Shown here one piece after another: positions 35,168 through 43,459 of a DNA stretch of 64,000 bases (within the stretch, counting starts at the first letter, position 1; each line of letters opens with the position of its first letter). A model generated the notes under the pieces. The model was not told the DNA's origin. It did not search any database and saw only the letters and a program-made list of their open reading frames with translations. This DNA is from PoT sp049331405 (GTDB taxonomy: Bacteria; Planctomycetota; Planctomycetia; Isosphaerales; Isosphaeraceae). Made by a program: the position numbers and the translations under genes. The stretch is taken from the NCBI RefSeq assembly GCF_049331405.1, contig NZ_CP186275.1, positions 62,001-126,000 of the forward strand. The letters run 5' to 3'.

Positions 35168-37258
35168 ATGTTCAAATCCATATTGTCGTCCCTGCTGCTC
35201 GTCGTCGCGCTCGGCCAGGCCGCCGCGTCGGCCGAGCGTCACGTCGTGGTGATCACGATCGACGGGTTGCCGTCCTTCTTGCTCGACGACCCCCGGGCGT
35301 CGCTGCCGGTGATCCGGGGGCTGGTGAAGACGGGGGTCGCGTCGAGGCAGGGGATGCGGGTGTCGAACCCCTCGGTGACCTGGCCGAACCACACGACCCT
35401 CATGACAGGCCTGCACCCCGACAAGCACGGCGTCCTCTACAACGGCAGGCTCGAACGGGCCGGGCGCGGGGAGCCCGTGCGGTACAGCTCGGAGAAGACG
35501 CAGGACGAGCTCGTCCGCGTCCCCCTGCTGTTCGACACCCTCAAGGCGGCCGGCGTCTCCTCGGCGGCGATCAACTGGCCCTGCACCCGGGGCTCGAAGT
35601 CGCTCGTCGACAACTTCCCCGACGTCCCCGACCAGCTCAAGTATACGAATGAAGAGGTCAAGGAGGATTTGAGGTCGAAGGGGCTCCTCGACCGCTTCGA
35701 GGACGGCGGCGGGGTCGTCCGCGACGAGGCCTGGACCGAGGCCGCCTGCGAGTCGATCCGCAAGCGGAAGCCCCGATTTCTGGCCCTCCACCTGCTCAAC
35801 CTCGACTCGACGCACCACGGCCACGGGCCGAGGTCGTCGCAGGGGTACACGGCCGCCGCCTTGTGCGACGCCAACGTCGGGCGCGTCTTGCAGGCCCTCG
35901 ACGACGCCGGGATCCGAGACCGCACGGCCGTCTTCGTCATCGCCGACCACGGCTTCATGGCCGTCAAGAAGTCGATCCACGCCAACGTCGCCCTCCGCGA
36001 GGCCGGGCTGCTGACCGTCGAGAAAGGCAAGATCACGAAGGCGAAAGCCCAAGTCTTCCCCGAGGGGGGGATCGGCATGATCTTCCTCAACGACCCCGAG
36101 ACCGCCGCCCAGGACCGGGAGAAGATCAAGAGCCTCTTCGCCGGGGTCGAGGGGGTCGAAGCCGTCCTCTCGCCCGACGAATACGCCAGGTACCACTTCC
36201 CGACGCCCGACGACAACCGGAGCATGGGGGACCTCGTCCTCGTCGCCAGGCCCGGCTACGCCGTCAACGGCGCGAGCCACGGCGACAAGGTCATCGTCCC
36301 GCACGACAAGGCGATCGGCGCCCACGGCTACCTCTCGACGAATGCCGAGATGAACGCGATCTTCGTCGCCTCCGGCTCGGGGATCAAGGTCGGCGGAAGC
36401 GTGGATGTCGTCGACAACGTCGACGTCGCCCCGACGGTCGCGAAGCTCCTGGACGTCTCGCCGGGCGAGGTCGCGGGGAAGGTGCTCGACGAGGTCCTCG
36501 AGCCGAGGAAGCCGGTCGAGTGGATCGCGCATCGCGGCGAGTCGGCCGATGCGCCGGAGAACACCCTGGCGGCCTTCAGGCTTGCCTGGGAGCGGAAGGT
36601 CCCGTCGATCGAGCTGGACGTCCACCTCGCGAAGGACGGCGGCCTGATCGTCAACCACGACTACGACACCAAGCGCACCACCGGCGAGGCGAAGAAAATC
36701 AAAGAGAGCTCCACCGACGAGCTCCGCACGCTCGAGGCCGGCCGCTGGAAGGATTCCAAATATGATGGGGAGAAGCTCCCCTTGCTGGAGGAGGCCCTGG
36801 CGACGATCCCCGACGGCGGGCGCTGCTACATCGAGATCAAGGTGGGCCCCGAGGCCGTCGGGCCGATCGCCGAGGTCGTCCGCAAGTCCGGCAAGAAGCC
36901 CGAGCAGCTCGTCATCATCAGCTTCCAGGCCGACGCCGTCGCCGAGGCCAAGCGCAAGCTCCCCGAGTTGAAGGCCTACTACCTCGCCGCCTTCAAACGC
37001 GACAAGGACGGCGCCTGGCAGCCCGGCATCGACGAGCTGATCGAGACGGCGAAAGCGATCAAGGCCGATGGCCTCGACCTCTCGCGCGGCCCGATCACCC
37101 GCGAGATGGTGGATAAGGTTCGCGCCGCCGGCCTCGGCTTCTACGTCTGGACCGTCGACGACCCCGCCGAGGCCGAGAAGCTCATCGACGCCGGCGTCGA
37201 CGGCATCACCTCCAACAAGCCCTCGTGGCTCAAGCGGCAGCTCAAGGGCGGGAACTGA
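35168..37258 (+). CDS. Exported bifunctional NPP-type phosphodiesterase / glycerophosphodiester phosphodiesterase
   Basis: 696 residues with a signal peptide ending AAASAE. Domain 1 (about 24-440) is a nucleotide pyrophosphatase/phosphodiesterase of the alkaline phosphatase superfamily: metal ligand D32 in ITIDGLP, nucleophile T71 in SVTWPNHTTLMTG, STHHGHGP and VIADHGFM. Domain 2 (about 450-696) is a GDPD: HRG at 455-457 with APENTLAAF, SIELDVHLAKDGGLIVNHD and VWTVDDPAEAEKLIDAGVDG. The pair would allow one protein to cleave phospholipid head groups and then phosphodiesters in the periplasm (inferred). ATG 35168 directly precedes the signal peptide. A rho-independent terminator follows. Confidence 0.93.
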   Translation: MFKSILSSLLLVVALGQAAASAERHVVVITIDGLPSFLLDDPRASLPVIRGLVKTGVASRQGMRVSNPSVTWPNHTTLMTGLHPDKHGVLYNGRLERAGRGEPVRYSSEKTQDELVRVPLLFDTLKAAGVSSAAINWPCTRGSKSLVDNFPDVPDQLKYTNEEVKEDLRSKGLLDRFEDGGGVVRDEAWTEAACESIRKRKPRFLALHLLNLDSTHHGHGPRSSQGYTAAALCDANVGRVLQALDDAGIRDRTAVFVIADHGFMAVKKSIHANVALREAGLLTVEKGKITKAKAQVFPEGGIGMIFLNDPETAAQDREKIKSLFAGVEGVEAVLSPDEYARYHFPTPDDNRSMGDLVLVARPGYAVNGASHGDKVIVPHDKAIGAHGYLSTNAEMNAIFVASGSGIKVGGSVDVVDNVDVAPTVAKLLDVSPGEVAGKVLDEVLEPRKPVEWIAHRGESADAPENTLAAFRLAWERKVPSIELDVHLAKDGGLIVNHDYDTKRTTGEAKKIKESSTDELRTLEAGRWKDSKYDGEKLPLLEEALATIPDGGRCYIEIKVGPEAVGPIAEVVRKSGKKPEQLVIISFQADAVAEAKRKLPELKAYYLAAFKRDKDGAWQPGIDELIETAKAIKADGLDLSRGPITREMVDKVRAAGLGFYVWTVDDPAEAEKLIDAGVDGITSNKPSWLKRQLKGGN

Positions 37259-37285
37259 TTGGCGTTAATTTTGCGTGCTGACATG

Positions 37286-37330
37286 AAAGGGCGCCGATCT
37301 TGAACCGTCGGGGTTGGCGTCCTTTTTCTT
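37286..37330 (+). terminator. Rho-independent terminator after the NPP-GDPD gene
   Basis: AAAGGGCGCC and GGCGTCCTTT form a stem around a loop of about 20 bases, ending in CCTTTTTC. Confidence 0.65.
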
Positions 37331-37543
37331 GGATGCGCCGTGCCTCCTGCCGGGGAGGGCCCATCGATCCCGATCACGGCGGAATGATTACACGGTACGT
37401 GATGTTTATATCGCTCGCACAAATCATGCTGCATGGGCTTTCCCGGTACCTGAGCGGGAATTAGAATCCTGGCCGGGGTCGGGGGCTGCTCGGGGTTGAG
37501 TATCGGCCCGCCCGTATCCATCGTTCCGGGGAGATCGCCTTTC

Positions 37544-38317
37544 ATGAAGGCCCGCGTACTCATCGCGTCGATCTGGCTGGGGCTTGCCGCCAATCTCAAC
37601 GCCGCCGAACCGCTGAAGGTCGCCCTCGATTCGACCGAAGGCCTGACCTTGATCAACGTCAAGGGTGAGGCCGTCGAGCATCGCGGCCGGAAGGGCGTCC
37701 GCCTGACCTTCGCGGGGCCCAAGGCCGCCAAGACAGCCGGGGGAGAGAAGGGGAAGGAAAGCCCGTCGGCCAAGGCGTCCCCCAAGGCCCCGAGGGGCCC
37801 GGCCCGCGAGTTCGAGACCCTGGCAATCCTCACCGGCTCCGAATTCCGCAACGGCACGATCGAGATCGAGTTGGCCGGCGAGCCCGCCCCCGGCGGCGCC
37901 CCCGGAGGGGCGCGAGGCTTCGTGGGCCTGGCCTTCCACGTCGACCCGGCCGATCCTTCCAGGTATGATGCGTTCTATATTCGTCCCACCAACGGCCGCG
38001 CCGATGATCAGGTGCGTCGCAATCATTCGACCCAGTACATCTCGCACCCCGAGTTCCCGTGGGCCCGCCTCCGCGAGGAGTTCCCGGCGAAGTACGAGTC
38101 GTACGCCGACCTCGCCCCCTCCGAGTGGACGCGGCTGAAGATCGTCGTCGCCGGCTCGCGTGCTCAGCTCTATGTGAATGGCGCGTCTCAGCCCAGCCTG
38201 ATCGTCAACGACCTGAAGCGCGCCGACGCAACCGGCCCCATCGCGCTCTGGACCGAGCCCTCGACGATCTCGCACTTCCGGGACCTCGTGATCGCCGCCG
38301 ACGCAATCGCCCCCTGA
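37544..38317 (+). CDS. Exported LamG/DUF1080-like beta-sandwich protein
   Basis: 257 residues. The signal peptide ends LAANLNAAEP. The mature protein has a beta-sandwich of the 3-keto-disaccharide-hydrolase (DUF1080)/concanavalin type: SEFRNGTIEIELAG, GFVGLAFHVDPADPSRYDAF, WTRLKIVVAGSRAQLYVNG and TGPIALWTEPSTISHFRDLV. A charged Lys/Pro insert occurs at about 65-95. Probably binds or acts on a carbohydrate outside the cytoplasm. ATG 37544 follows GGGGAG; the extension from 37496 is unsupported. Confidence 0.8.
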   Translation: MKARVLIASIWLGLAANLNAAEPLKVALDSTEGLTLINVKGEAVEHRGRKGVRLTFAGPKAAKTAGGEKGKESPSAKASPKAPRGPAREFETLAILTGSEFRNGTIEIELAGEPAPGGAPGGARGFVGLAFHVDPADPSRYDAFYIRPTNGRADDQVRRNHSTQYISHPEFPWARLREEFPAKYESYADLAPSEWTRLKIVVAGSRAQLYVNGASQPSLIVNDLKRADATGPIALWTEPSTISHFRDLVIAADAIAP

Positions 38318-38420
38318 TATGCGAATCTTTTCGCCTCGCAGGGAGGAGTTATGCTCCCCCTGCGTTTCCCATCCCGGGCGAGTCACGCACGGCCGCGACA
38401 ACCTGTCCTGCTCCCGAGGC

Positions 38421-38852
38421 TCACTTCGTCCGCCGCTTCAGGACGATCAGGTAGCGCTTGCTGTCCTTCGCCGAGACGAAGTCGTCGGGGCGGGCCACCC
38501 CCTCGCGGGCGAGGCAAACGGTCAGGGTCTCGTCATCATCGAACCTATAGATCCCGAGCATGACCTTGCCTTCGCGATCTTTGAGGTCGATCGACCTGGG
38601 TTTGGCCATCGCGTCGAGGGTGATGGTGCCGAGATCGTCGGCGTCGCGGCCGGGGATCCAGCGGTCCTTGCGAACGGTGTGGACGTTCCCCTGGATGCGG
38701 GCCTTGGGGAGATCCTCCCCCTCGCGGACCGACTTGACGAGTGTCCAAGCCCCCTGCATCGCGTCGAGATCCCGCTGAGAGGCATCCTCCGGCGGCCCGG
38801 CTCCCATCATGACGACGGCGGCCAGGATCAGGGACAGGCTCGGTTTGACCAT
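38421..38852 (-). CDS. Exported TIGR03067-domain protein
   Basis: 143 residues. A signal peptide (about 1-20) is followed by the TIGR03067 pattern DLDAMQGAWTLVKSVREGED, ITLDAMAKPRSIDLKD, LGIYRFDDDETLTVCLA and RPDDFVSAKDSKRYLIVLKR. The family is planctomycete-rich and lipocalin-like in predicted strand order; no function is established. ATG 38852 follows CAGGAG; the longer start at 38897 adds residues that do not fit. Confidence 0.9.
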   Translation of the reverse strand: MVKPSLSLILAAVVMMGAGPPEDASQRDLDAMQGAWTLVKSVREGEDLPKARIQGNVHTVRKDRWIPGRDADDLGTITLDAMAKPRSIDLKDREGKVMLGIYRFDDDETLTVCLAREGVARPDDFVSAKDSKRYLIVLKRRTK

Positions 38853-39166
38853 CACGATTGGCGACTCCTGAACTTGGGCGTATCCGGGGCGAGGCACTGT
38901 CCATCAGCCTGGTCGATGGGCTCGCGCTTACTCCCTTTCACCGCATGATAATCCAGGAACCAGCCGAGTTCGACGCTCCGCTCGGGATAGGGCGTGGACA
39001 CCGCGACGTCGGAACGCCTTGGAGGGACGATTGATATCGCCGTTCGAGATCAAGGAGGGGTCCCCGGGAGAGGGGCGCACGGGAGTATAGAGCACCCGGA
39101 GGGCGCGGGCGATGCGACGGGGCCGAGGGAGAACCTCGAGAGGCGGCTGCCTCTGCGGCTCAAGCC

Positions 39167-39382
39167 TCAGATAGGGCGTCCGGCGGTGAAGTGGCCCGGC
39201 GAGGTCGGCCTCGGTCGGTTCGCGTCGGAGCTGGCCCCGACGGCGGCGATCAGGAGGCCTATGCTCGTCAGCAGGGACAGGCCGCTGAACCAGATGTGAT
39301 TGCCCTGCAGTGACGCAATCTCGACGCCGCACGCTGCCACGACCAGCATCAGGCTGCCGGTGTTCAGTCGAGTGTGGTGCAT
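39167..39382 (-). CDS. Small two-helix membrane protein, 71 aa
   Basis: Starts MHHTRLNTGSLMLVVAACGV after GGGAGAACGACG. Two hydrophobic helices (about 10-25 and 32-50), then a polar tail. It shares the TxxLMxxVA-type N-terminus with other small membrane proteins of the window. Confidence 0.6.
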   Translation of the reverse strand: MHHTRLNTGSLMLVVAACGVEIASLQGNHIWFSGLSLLTSIGLLIAAVGASSDANRPRPTSPGHFTAGRPI

Positions 39383-39690
39383 CGTCGTTCTCCCACGGGC
39401 GAAAATCGCCCGGGCTTGATGCTCTCGAACCGACTCGTCACGCCGTCTCGCACGACGACGGGGCAAGCCCGGTATGGGTCTACGTCCAATCGAATTGTTG
39501 GGGAGCCGTACCCCTACGGCCCGCCCCGCGAAACCCACACCGCAACGGATTTGATACCTCTATCGTCGGGTAGATCGCCCTGGTCTGCAAGAGCGCGTCC
39601 GAAAATCACCACGGATTTTGGCTCCCCGAAATGTATCGGAGAGGAGATATGTCGGCATGCCGATGTGCATGCTCGCCCGCGGGCTCGCGC

Positions 39691-39999
39691 TCAGGTCCAC
39701 AGCCGCCTCAGCCAGGCCATGAGGCAGATCCAGAAGGCGCCGAGGATGCCCCCGGCCCCGACCAGCCAGATGATGCCCTGGAGGAATCCGGGCGTCGGCC
39801 GCACGAGTTTCAGCCAGGCATAGGCCGTCGCGATCCCGGCCGCAAAGCCTAACGCGGGATGCACTTCGTGCGCGAGCAGCAGCGGGATCAGGCTGCATGC
39901 CGGGGCCAGTGTGACGGCCATCAGCAGCATGAAGGCGAAGTGGAGCCCTTCTCGCAAACTTCCTCGCACGCCCGCCGCCCCCCAGCGCTCCCCGACCAC
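39691..39999 (-). CDS. Small membrane protein, 102 aa
   Basis: Three hydrophobic helices: GLHFAFMLLMAVTLAPACSL, ALGFAAGIATAYAWLKL and FLQGIIWLVGAGGILGAFWI. No family is recognised. A 55-bp repeat copy (40009-40063) sits just upstream of the start. Confidence 0.7.
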   Translation of the reverse strand: MVGERWGAAGVRGSLREGLHFAFMLLMAVTLAPACSLIPLLLAHEVHPALGFAAGIATAYAWLKLVRPTPGFLQGIIWLVGAGGILGAFWICLMAWLRRLWT

Positions 40000-40008
40000 G
40001 GGTCAGAT

Positions 40009-40063
40009 CGTCCCGACCCGACGCCCAGTCCCTCCAGATTACCTGAAGCGGGACAGGGCGGGG
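40009..40063 (-). repeat. 55-bp upstream repeat, copy 1
   Basis: About 80 percent identical to 40717-40771. Both contain (minus strand) CCCCGCCCTG, CCGCTTC, GGTAA and CTGGAGG, and both lie 10-80 bp upstream of a minus-strand gene start. Confidence 0.65.
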
Positions 40064-40134
40064 TCCGGCAACGAGGCTCAGCTACGCCCATCACCGATCT
40101 CGAGAGGGATCCATTCGCGAGCAATCCGGCTCGA

Positions 40135-40638
40135 TTACTCGGCCGACATCTCCAACAATCCCCGCTCACTCAAGAACTTTTCTACGGCAGAAACATCGAA
40201 ATGAGATGGGATGCCGAACAACAAGGTCCGACCATTGTGCCCGACCAGGGATAGGCCGAGGAACTCCGGCCACTCGAAAAACGCGTAACTCCGAGCGTCT
40301 GCAAAATCCATGTATCGCAGTTCATTCCCGGCATTACGTTGAATGCGATGATCCGTCAGGCAGACGTGCGACGGACATATCCAGATAATCCATGGTGCCA
40401 GGTAGACCACGAAGTATCCGAGAGCGACCGAGATCGGGACAGCCGTCACGAACGGAGGTGCATCCTTATGAGGAGCGAGCCTCGAAATACCGGCGACAAT
40501 CATGCAGAAACAGGCGAAGACGCATACCGCCAGGGGCCTGTGCCACCATTTCCACCTCGACCGATTCCGAGCTTCGAACGCGCGTCGATACACATGAGGC
40601 TCTTGCCACTCGAAATAGATTTTCGGGATGATCCGCAT
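40135..40638 (-). CDS. Two-helix membrane protein, 167 aa
   Basis: Basic N-terminus, two helices (PLAVCVFACFCMIVAGIS and AVPISVALGYFVVYLAPWII), then a soluble C-terminal half with VCLTDHRIQRNAGNELRYMD and FFEWPEFLGLSLVGHNGRTL, which resembles a PH-like domain. The function is unknown. Copy 2 of the 55-bp repeat lies about 80 bp upstream. Confidence 0.75.
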   Translation of the reverse strand: MRIIPKIYFEWQEPHVYRRAFEARNRSRWKWWHRPLAVCVFACFCMIVAGISRLAPHKDAPPFVTAVPISVALGYFVVYLAPWIIWICPSHVCLTDHRIQRNAGNELRYMDFADARSYAFFEWPEFLGLSLVGHNGRTLLFGIPSHFDVSAVEKFLSERGLLEMSAE

Positions 40639-40716
40639 GATGACTCGCCCTGAAACAACAATCCCTTCATGCTTTAATTTTATCAGAGACGCGTCGGAAC
40701 ATCCATTTTTCAGCCC

Positions 40717-40771
40717 CGGACCGACCCGACGCTCGATACCTCCAGCTTACCCGAAGCGGAGCAGGGCGGGG
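40717..40771 (-). repeat. 55-bp upstream repeat, copy 2
   Basis: Partner of 40009-40063. A weaker match (CCAGCTTACCGCAGGAG) occurs near 53052. Confidence 0.65.
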
Positions 40772-40848
40772 GCCACTTCGAGATTTCCAGGGACCTCGAT
40801 CCCAAGGCGACCCCGATCCGGCCGATCGATCCTCCGGGCGTGGATCGT

Positions 40849-40864
40849 GTCAAGTTTGCTTGAC
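40849..40864. promoter_or_regulatory. Palindromic operator candidate GTCAAG-N4-CTTGAC, site 1
   Basis: GTCAAGTTTGCTTGAC, 76 bp before the start of the membrane/XRE pair. The same half-sites recur at 40887-40902, so an XRE dimer probably binds both. Confidence 0.7.
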
Positions 40865-40886
40865 ATCGGGACGGCCTGGGTCTAAA

Positions 40887-40902
40887 GTCAAGGAAGCTTG
40901 AC
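40887..40902. promoter_or_regulatory. Palindromic operator candidate GTCAAG-N4-CTTGAC, site 2
   Basis: GTCAAGGAAGCTTGAC, centred 38 bp from site 1 and 38 bp upstream of the ATG at 40940. Confidence 0.7.
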
Positions 40903-40939
40903 ATGGGCGTTTTCGGTCCTTGAATGAGAGGGGGCAGTC

Positions 40940-41344
40940 ATGGCGAGTGGAGCGTCGGTGGAGAGGGGCTGGTTGGGTCATCCTCAGGAGTTCTGGCTGG
41001 GGATGGTGCTGTATCTCGCCTCGATGGCGGGGGCGGCCTGGGCCTTGCAATCGCTGCAATTGCGAGGGCCGGCGGGGGTGGCGGTCGGGCTGGTGCCGAC
41101 GCTCCCCATGCTGATGATCCTGCACGTGTATTTGCGGATGGTCCGCCGGCAGGACGAGCTCTATCGGCGCGTGCAGCAGGAGGCCATCGCGATCGCCTCG
41201 GGGATCACGATCGTGTTTTGCTTCGCGGCGGGGTTCCTGGAGACGTTCGGCGCGATCCCTCGCGTGAGTCTCCAGTGGGCGGGGATCCTGATGTTCTTCA
41301 CCTATGCGGCGGCGGCCGGGATCTTGATGCGGCGGTACACGTGA
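40940..41344 (+). CDS. Four-helix membrane protein paired with XRE regulator
   Basis: 134 residues with helices at about 17-35, 43-62, 84-103 and 110-128. GTGA overlap with the XRE gene indicates a two-gene operon. This membrane-protein plus small-XRE arrangement is widespread; the membrane protein is thought to modulate the regulator, but its signal is unknown. The ATG at 40940 follows AGGGGGCAG. Confidence 0.85.
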   Translation: MASGASVERGWLGHPQEFWLGMVLYLASMAGAAWALQSLQLRGPAGVAVGLVPTLPMLMILHVYLRMVRRQDELYRRVQQEAIAIASGITIVFCFAAGFLETFGAIPRVSLQWAGILMFFTYAAAAGILMRRYT

Positions 41345-41577
41345 AGAACCGCCTGCGCGAGCTGCGCGAGGCCCGCGGCCTCTTGCAGCAGGAACTCGCC
41401 GAGAGGCTGAATGTCTCGAGGCAGACGGTCATCTCGATCGAGAAGGGCAAGTACGACCCGAGCCTCCCGCTGGCCTTCGCCATCGCGAGGGTCTTCGGGG
41501 CTCGGATCGAGGACGTCTTCATCCCCGACGACTCCGAGCCGTCGGGGGACCCCGCCTCGGCCGCTCCTGCTGGCTGA
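41341..41577 (+). CDS. Small XRE-family transcriptional regulator
   Basis: 78 residues, GTG start overlapping the previous stop. HTH_3 domain: LRELREARGLLQQELAERLN, VSRQTVISIEKGKYDPSLPL and VFGARIEDVFIPD, typical of the YozG-like subgroup. It most likely represses its own operon through the GTCAAG-N4-CTTGAC sites. Confidence 0.92.
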   Translation: MKNRLRELREARGLLQQELAERLNVSRQTVISIEKGKYDPSLPLAFAIARVFGARIEDVFIPDDSEPSGDPASAAPAG

Positions 41578-41604
41578 GGCCTTTGCCTGCCAATGAATTT
41601 GAGG

Positions 41605-41622
41605 CCTTGATTTTGGCTGCGG
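41605..41622 (-). repeat. Inverted fragment of the 120-bp module
   Basis: CCTTGATTTTGGCTGCGG is the reverse complement of the box CCGCAGCCAAAATCAAGG found inside the module at 42240-42325. Confidence 0.6.
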
Positions 41623-41681
41623 AACGCTCGCCTGAGACCTGAGCCAAAAACCTTGACTGATGGATATTCGGGGTGGTCCCA

Positions 41682-41804
41682 ATGCCCCTATGTTATGGGA
41701 AAGACACACAGTCCAGGCAAGACTTCCGCAGCCGAAATCTAGGGCTCCAAGAGATTGTGCGAAGCTGGAAATGACTGGGCCGGGGGGCTTAACTGAGGGG
41801 CAAT
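41682..41804 (+). repeat. 120-bp module abutting REP copy K
   Basis: Starts ATGCCCCTATGTTATGG, contains CCGCAGCCGAAATCTAGGG, ends GGCTTAACTGAGGGGCA. The ends are imperfect inverted repeats. REP copy K begins three bases later. Confidence 0.7.
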
Positions 41805-41806
41805 TG

Positions 41807-41852
41807 GGTAGCCGCGATTGGAACAATCGGGGTCGCGCAGCGACAAGAGGCC
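41807..41852 (+). repeat. REP-like two-hairpin repeat, copy K
   Basis: GGTAGCCG edge, first stem CGATTG-GAA-CAATCG, second hairpin intact. Convergent with copy L. Confidence 0.9.
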
Positions 41853-42043
41853 GGGTGCAAGAAGCCCCCGACAAAGCGCGGACGCCTGCCTTCTGTTGCC
41901 TCGCGACGCGCCGGATCCTTCGATTTGCCTCGTCACCTGAGATACGCGGAATCCGTGAGGGGCCGGAGAAATATCAATGGCCCGCTCCCTCAACCGAACT
42001 GTCGCGGATGGCCTCTGGTCTCGGCCGGGCTCTATTGCGTTTT

Positions 42044-42089
42044 GCCTCTCGTCGCTGCGCGACCCCGATTGTTCCAATCGCGGCTACCC
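42044..42089 (-). repeat. REP-like two-hairpin repeat, copy L
   Basis: Minus-strand copy with both stems perfect. With K it brackets about 190 bp of non-coding sequence. Confidence 0.9.
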
Positions 42090-42191
42090 AAGGACATGAA
42101 GACGCGGCGATTGGTACAACTGATGGCCTGCCGTGAAGGCCAAGGGTTTCACGGGACGGCCTCCGGGATCGTCCGGGGCTTTTGGTAACGG

Positions 42192-42237
42192 GCCTCTCGT
42201 TGCTGCGCGATCCATATTGTCCCAATCGGGGCCACCC
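42192..42237 (-). repeat. REP-like two-hairpin repeat, copy M
   Basis: Minus-strand copy; hairpin 2 and part of hairpin 1 show substitutions (GTTGCTGCGCGATCC). The 120-bp module begins three bases after it. Confidence 0.8.
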
Positions 42238-42239
42238 TT

Positions 42240-42325
42240 GATGCCCCTGAGTTAAGGCCTTGGTATGCTATCCATTCAAGGTTTCCGCAGCCAAAATCAA
42301 GGGTTCCCACTCATCGGGGATGGCG
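42240..42325 (+). repeat. 120-bp module next to REP copy M (right end lost)
   Basis: Begins GATGCCCCTGAGTTAAGGCC and contains CCGCAGCCAAAATCAAGGG. The right terminus is not recognisable. Confidence 0.65.
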
Positions 42326-42575
42326 TCGTCGGCGAGTTGGATCTGTAGCCAACCTCCGAGCCGAATCCCTGGGCCTGAGGTATGAGTTCGAGCCCGCCTG
42401 GCGATCTCCCGCCATCGCCCTCCGTACACCTCCGCCGTCATGAGCGGGCGATGACGGTGGCTGCAACCAACGGGGTCGGGGAGATTGCCTGGGTTGTATC
42501 GCCTTCGCGGTCAGTTCGTGCGCGGCCGGTCTCCCCTGCGACGAACAGCCCGCCCGACCTGAGTCGAATGACCGC

Positions 42576-42604
42576 TTGACTCATTTCGATGTTTAGCTTA
42601 TTAT
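42576..42604 (+). promoter_or_regulatory. Sigma70-type promoter of the ArsR operon
   Basis: TTGACT (42576-42581), 17-bp spacer, TATTAT (42599-42604). The inverted half-sites TTCGAT (42585-42590) and ATCGAA (42603-42608) overlap it as a candidate operator. The ATG is only 7 bases past the -10 box, so the transcript is probably leaderless. Confidence 0.65.
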
Positions 42605-42610
42605 CGAATC

Positions 42611-42907
42611 ATGAGCCACGTCTTCAAAGCCCTTTCCGATCCGACGCGTCGCCGCGTGCTATTGCTCCTGCGACAGGGGCCGATGAGCGCGGGGGAGCTG
42701 AGCGACCAGTTCGACGTCTCCAAGCCGACGATGTCGGCGCACTTCGCTGTGCTCAAGGAGGCCGACCTGGTGCATACGGAGAAGGTCGGCAAGTCGGTCA
42801 TCTATCACCTGAAGCTCTCGGTGCTGGAAGAGGCGCTGCTGGGCTTCGCCCATTCGTTCGGCATCGGCGCGGAAGCGCCGGAGCCCAAGAAGGAGACCCT
42901 TCGATGA
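42611..42907 (+). CDS. ArsR-family winged-helix repressor (SdpR-like)
   Basis: 98 residues: VFKALSDPTRRRVLLLLRQG, GELSDQFDVSKPTMSAHFAV and EKVGKSVIYHLKLSVLEEAL form the complete ArsR/SmtB fold, closest in style to SdpR autorepressors. No cysteine metal-binding motif is present. It overlaps the next gene by four bases, and that gene encodes a membrane protein, as in sdpRI-like operons. There is no Shine-Dalgarno upstream, consistent with leaderless translation. Confidence 0.92.
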   Translation: MSHVFKALSDPTRRRVLLLLRQGPMSAGELSDQFDVSKPTMSAHFAVLKEADLVHTEKVGKSVIYHLKLSVLEEALLGFAHSFGIGAEAPEPKKETLR

Positions 42908-43278
42908 ACAAGGAAATCGTGGCCGACCTCTCCTGGGGGCTCGGCACGGTCGTCGTGGCGCTGGGCGCGACCCTCGCGCGCAAGCTCGGTTATATCGACG
43001 GCGAGACGGTCACCCGGCTGGTGATCGGCATGAATGGGCTCATGATCATCCACTTCGGGAACCGGATTCCCAAGCCCTTCGTGCCGAGCCTCTTCGCCCG
43101 CCGGGTCAAGCGCGTGGGAGGCTGGGCCATGGTGCTGAGCGGGGTCGTCTACACCGCGCTGTTCGCGTTCGCCCCGATCCCGCTGGCCGCGAAGGGCGGG
43201 GTCTGTGCGATCCTGGCGGGATTCGCGGTGACGGTCGGCTATGGCCTGTGGCTGCGGTCCAGGGCGAAGGCCGCCTGA
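42904..43278 (+). CDS. Four-helix membrane protein coupled to ArsR repressor
   Basis: 124 residues: helices at about 8-25, 38-52, 70-88 and 95-115, with NGLMIIHFGNRIPKPFVPSL in a loop. In sdpRI systems a membrane protein sequesters the ArsR-type repressor when a toxin is bound; a similar role is possible but not shown. Coupled by ATGA to the repressor gene. Confidence 0.75.
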   Translation: MNKEIVADLSWGLGTVVVALGATLARKLGYIDGETVTRLVIGMNGLMIIHFGNRIPKPFVPSLFARRVKRVGGWAMVLSGVVYTALFAFAPIPLAAKGGVCAILAGFAVTVGYGLWLRSRAKAA

Positions 43279-43459
43279 GGCGCCTCGCCCCCGGCGGCTC
43301 GCTTTCCAAAGATCCTGCCATATCATCGCGGTTCATATCATGAACCGGACGAACTGAGGATGGCTCAGGCCACCTCCTTCGACCGACCCGCCGCCGATAT
43401 CTTCGTTCTCTTCCTCGTCGAGGTCATCCCCTTGATCGGTCCGGGGCCCGGCTTGCCGC

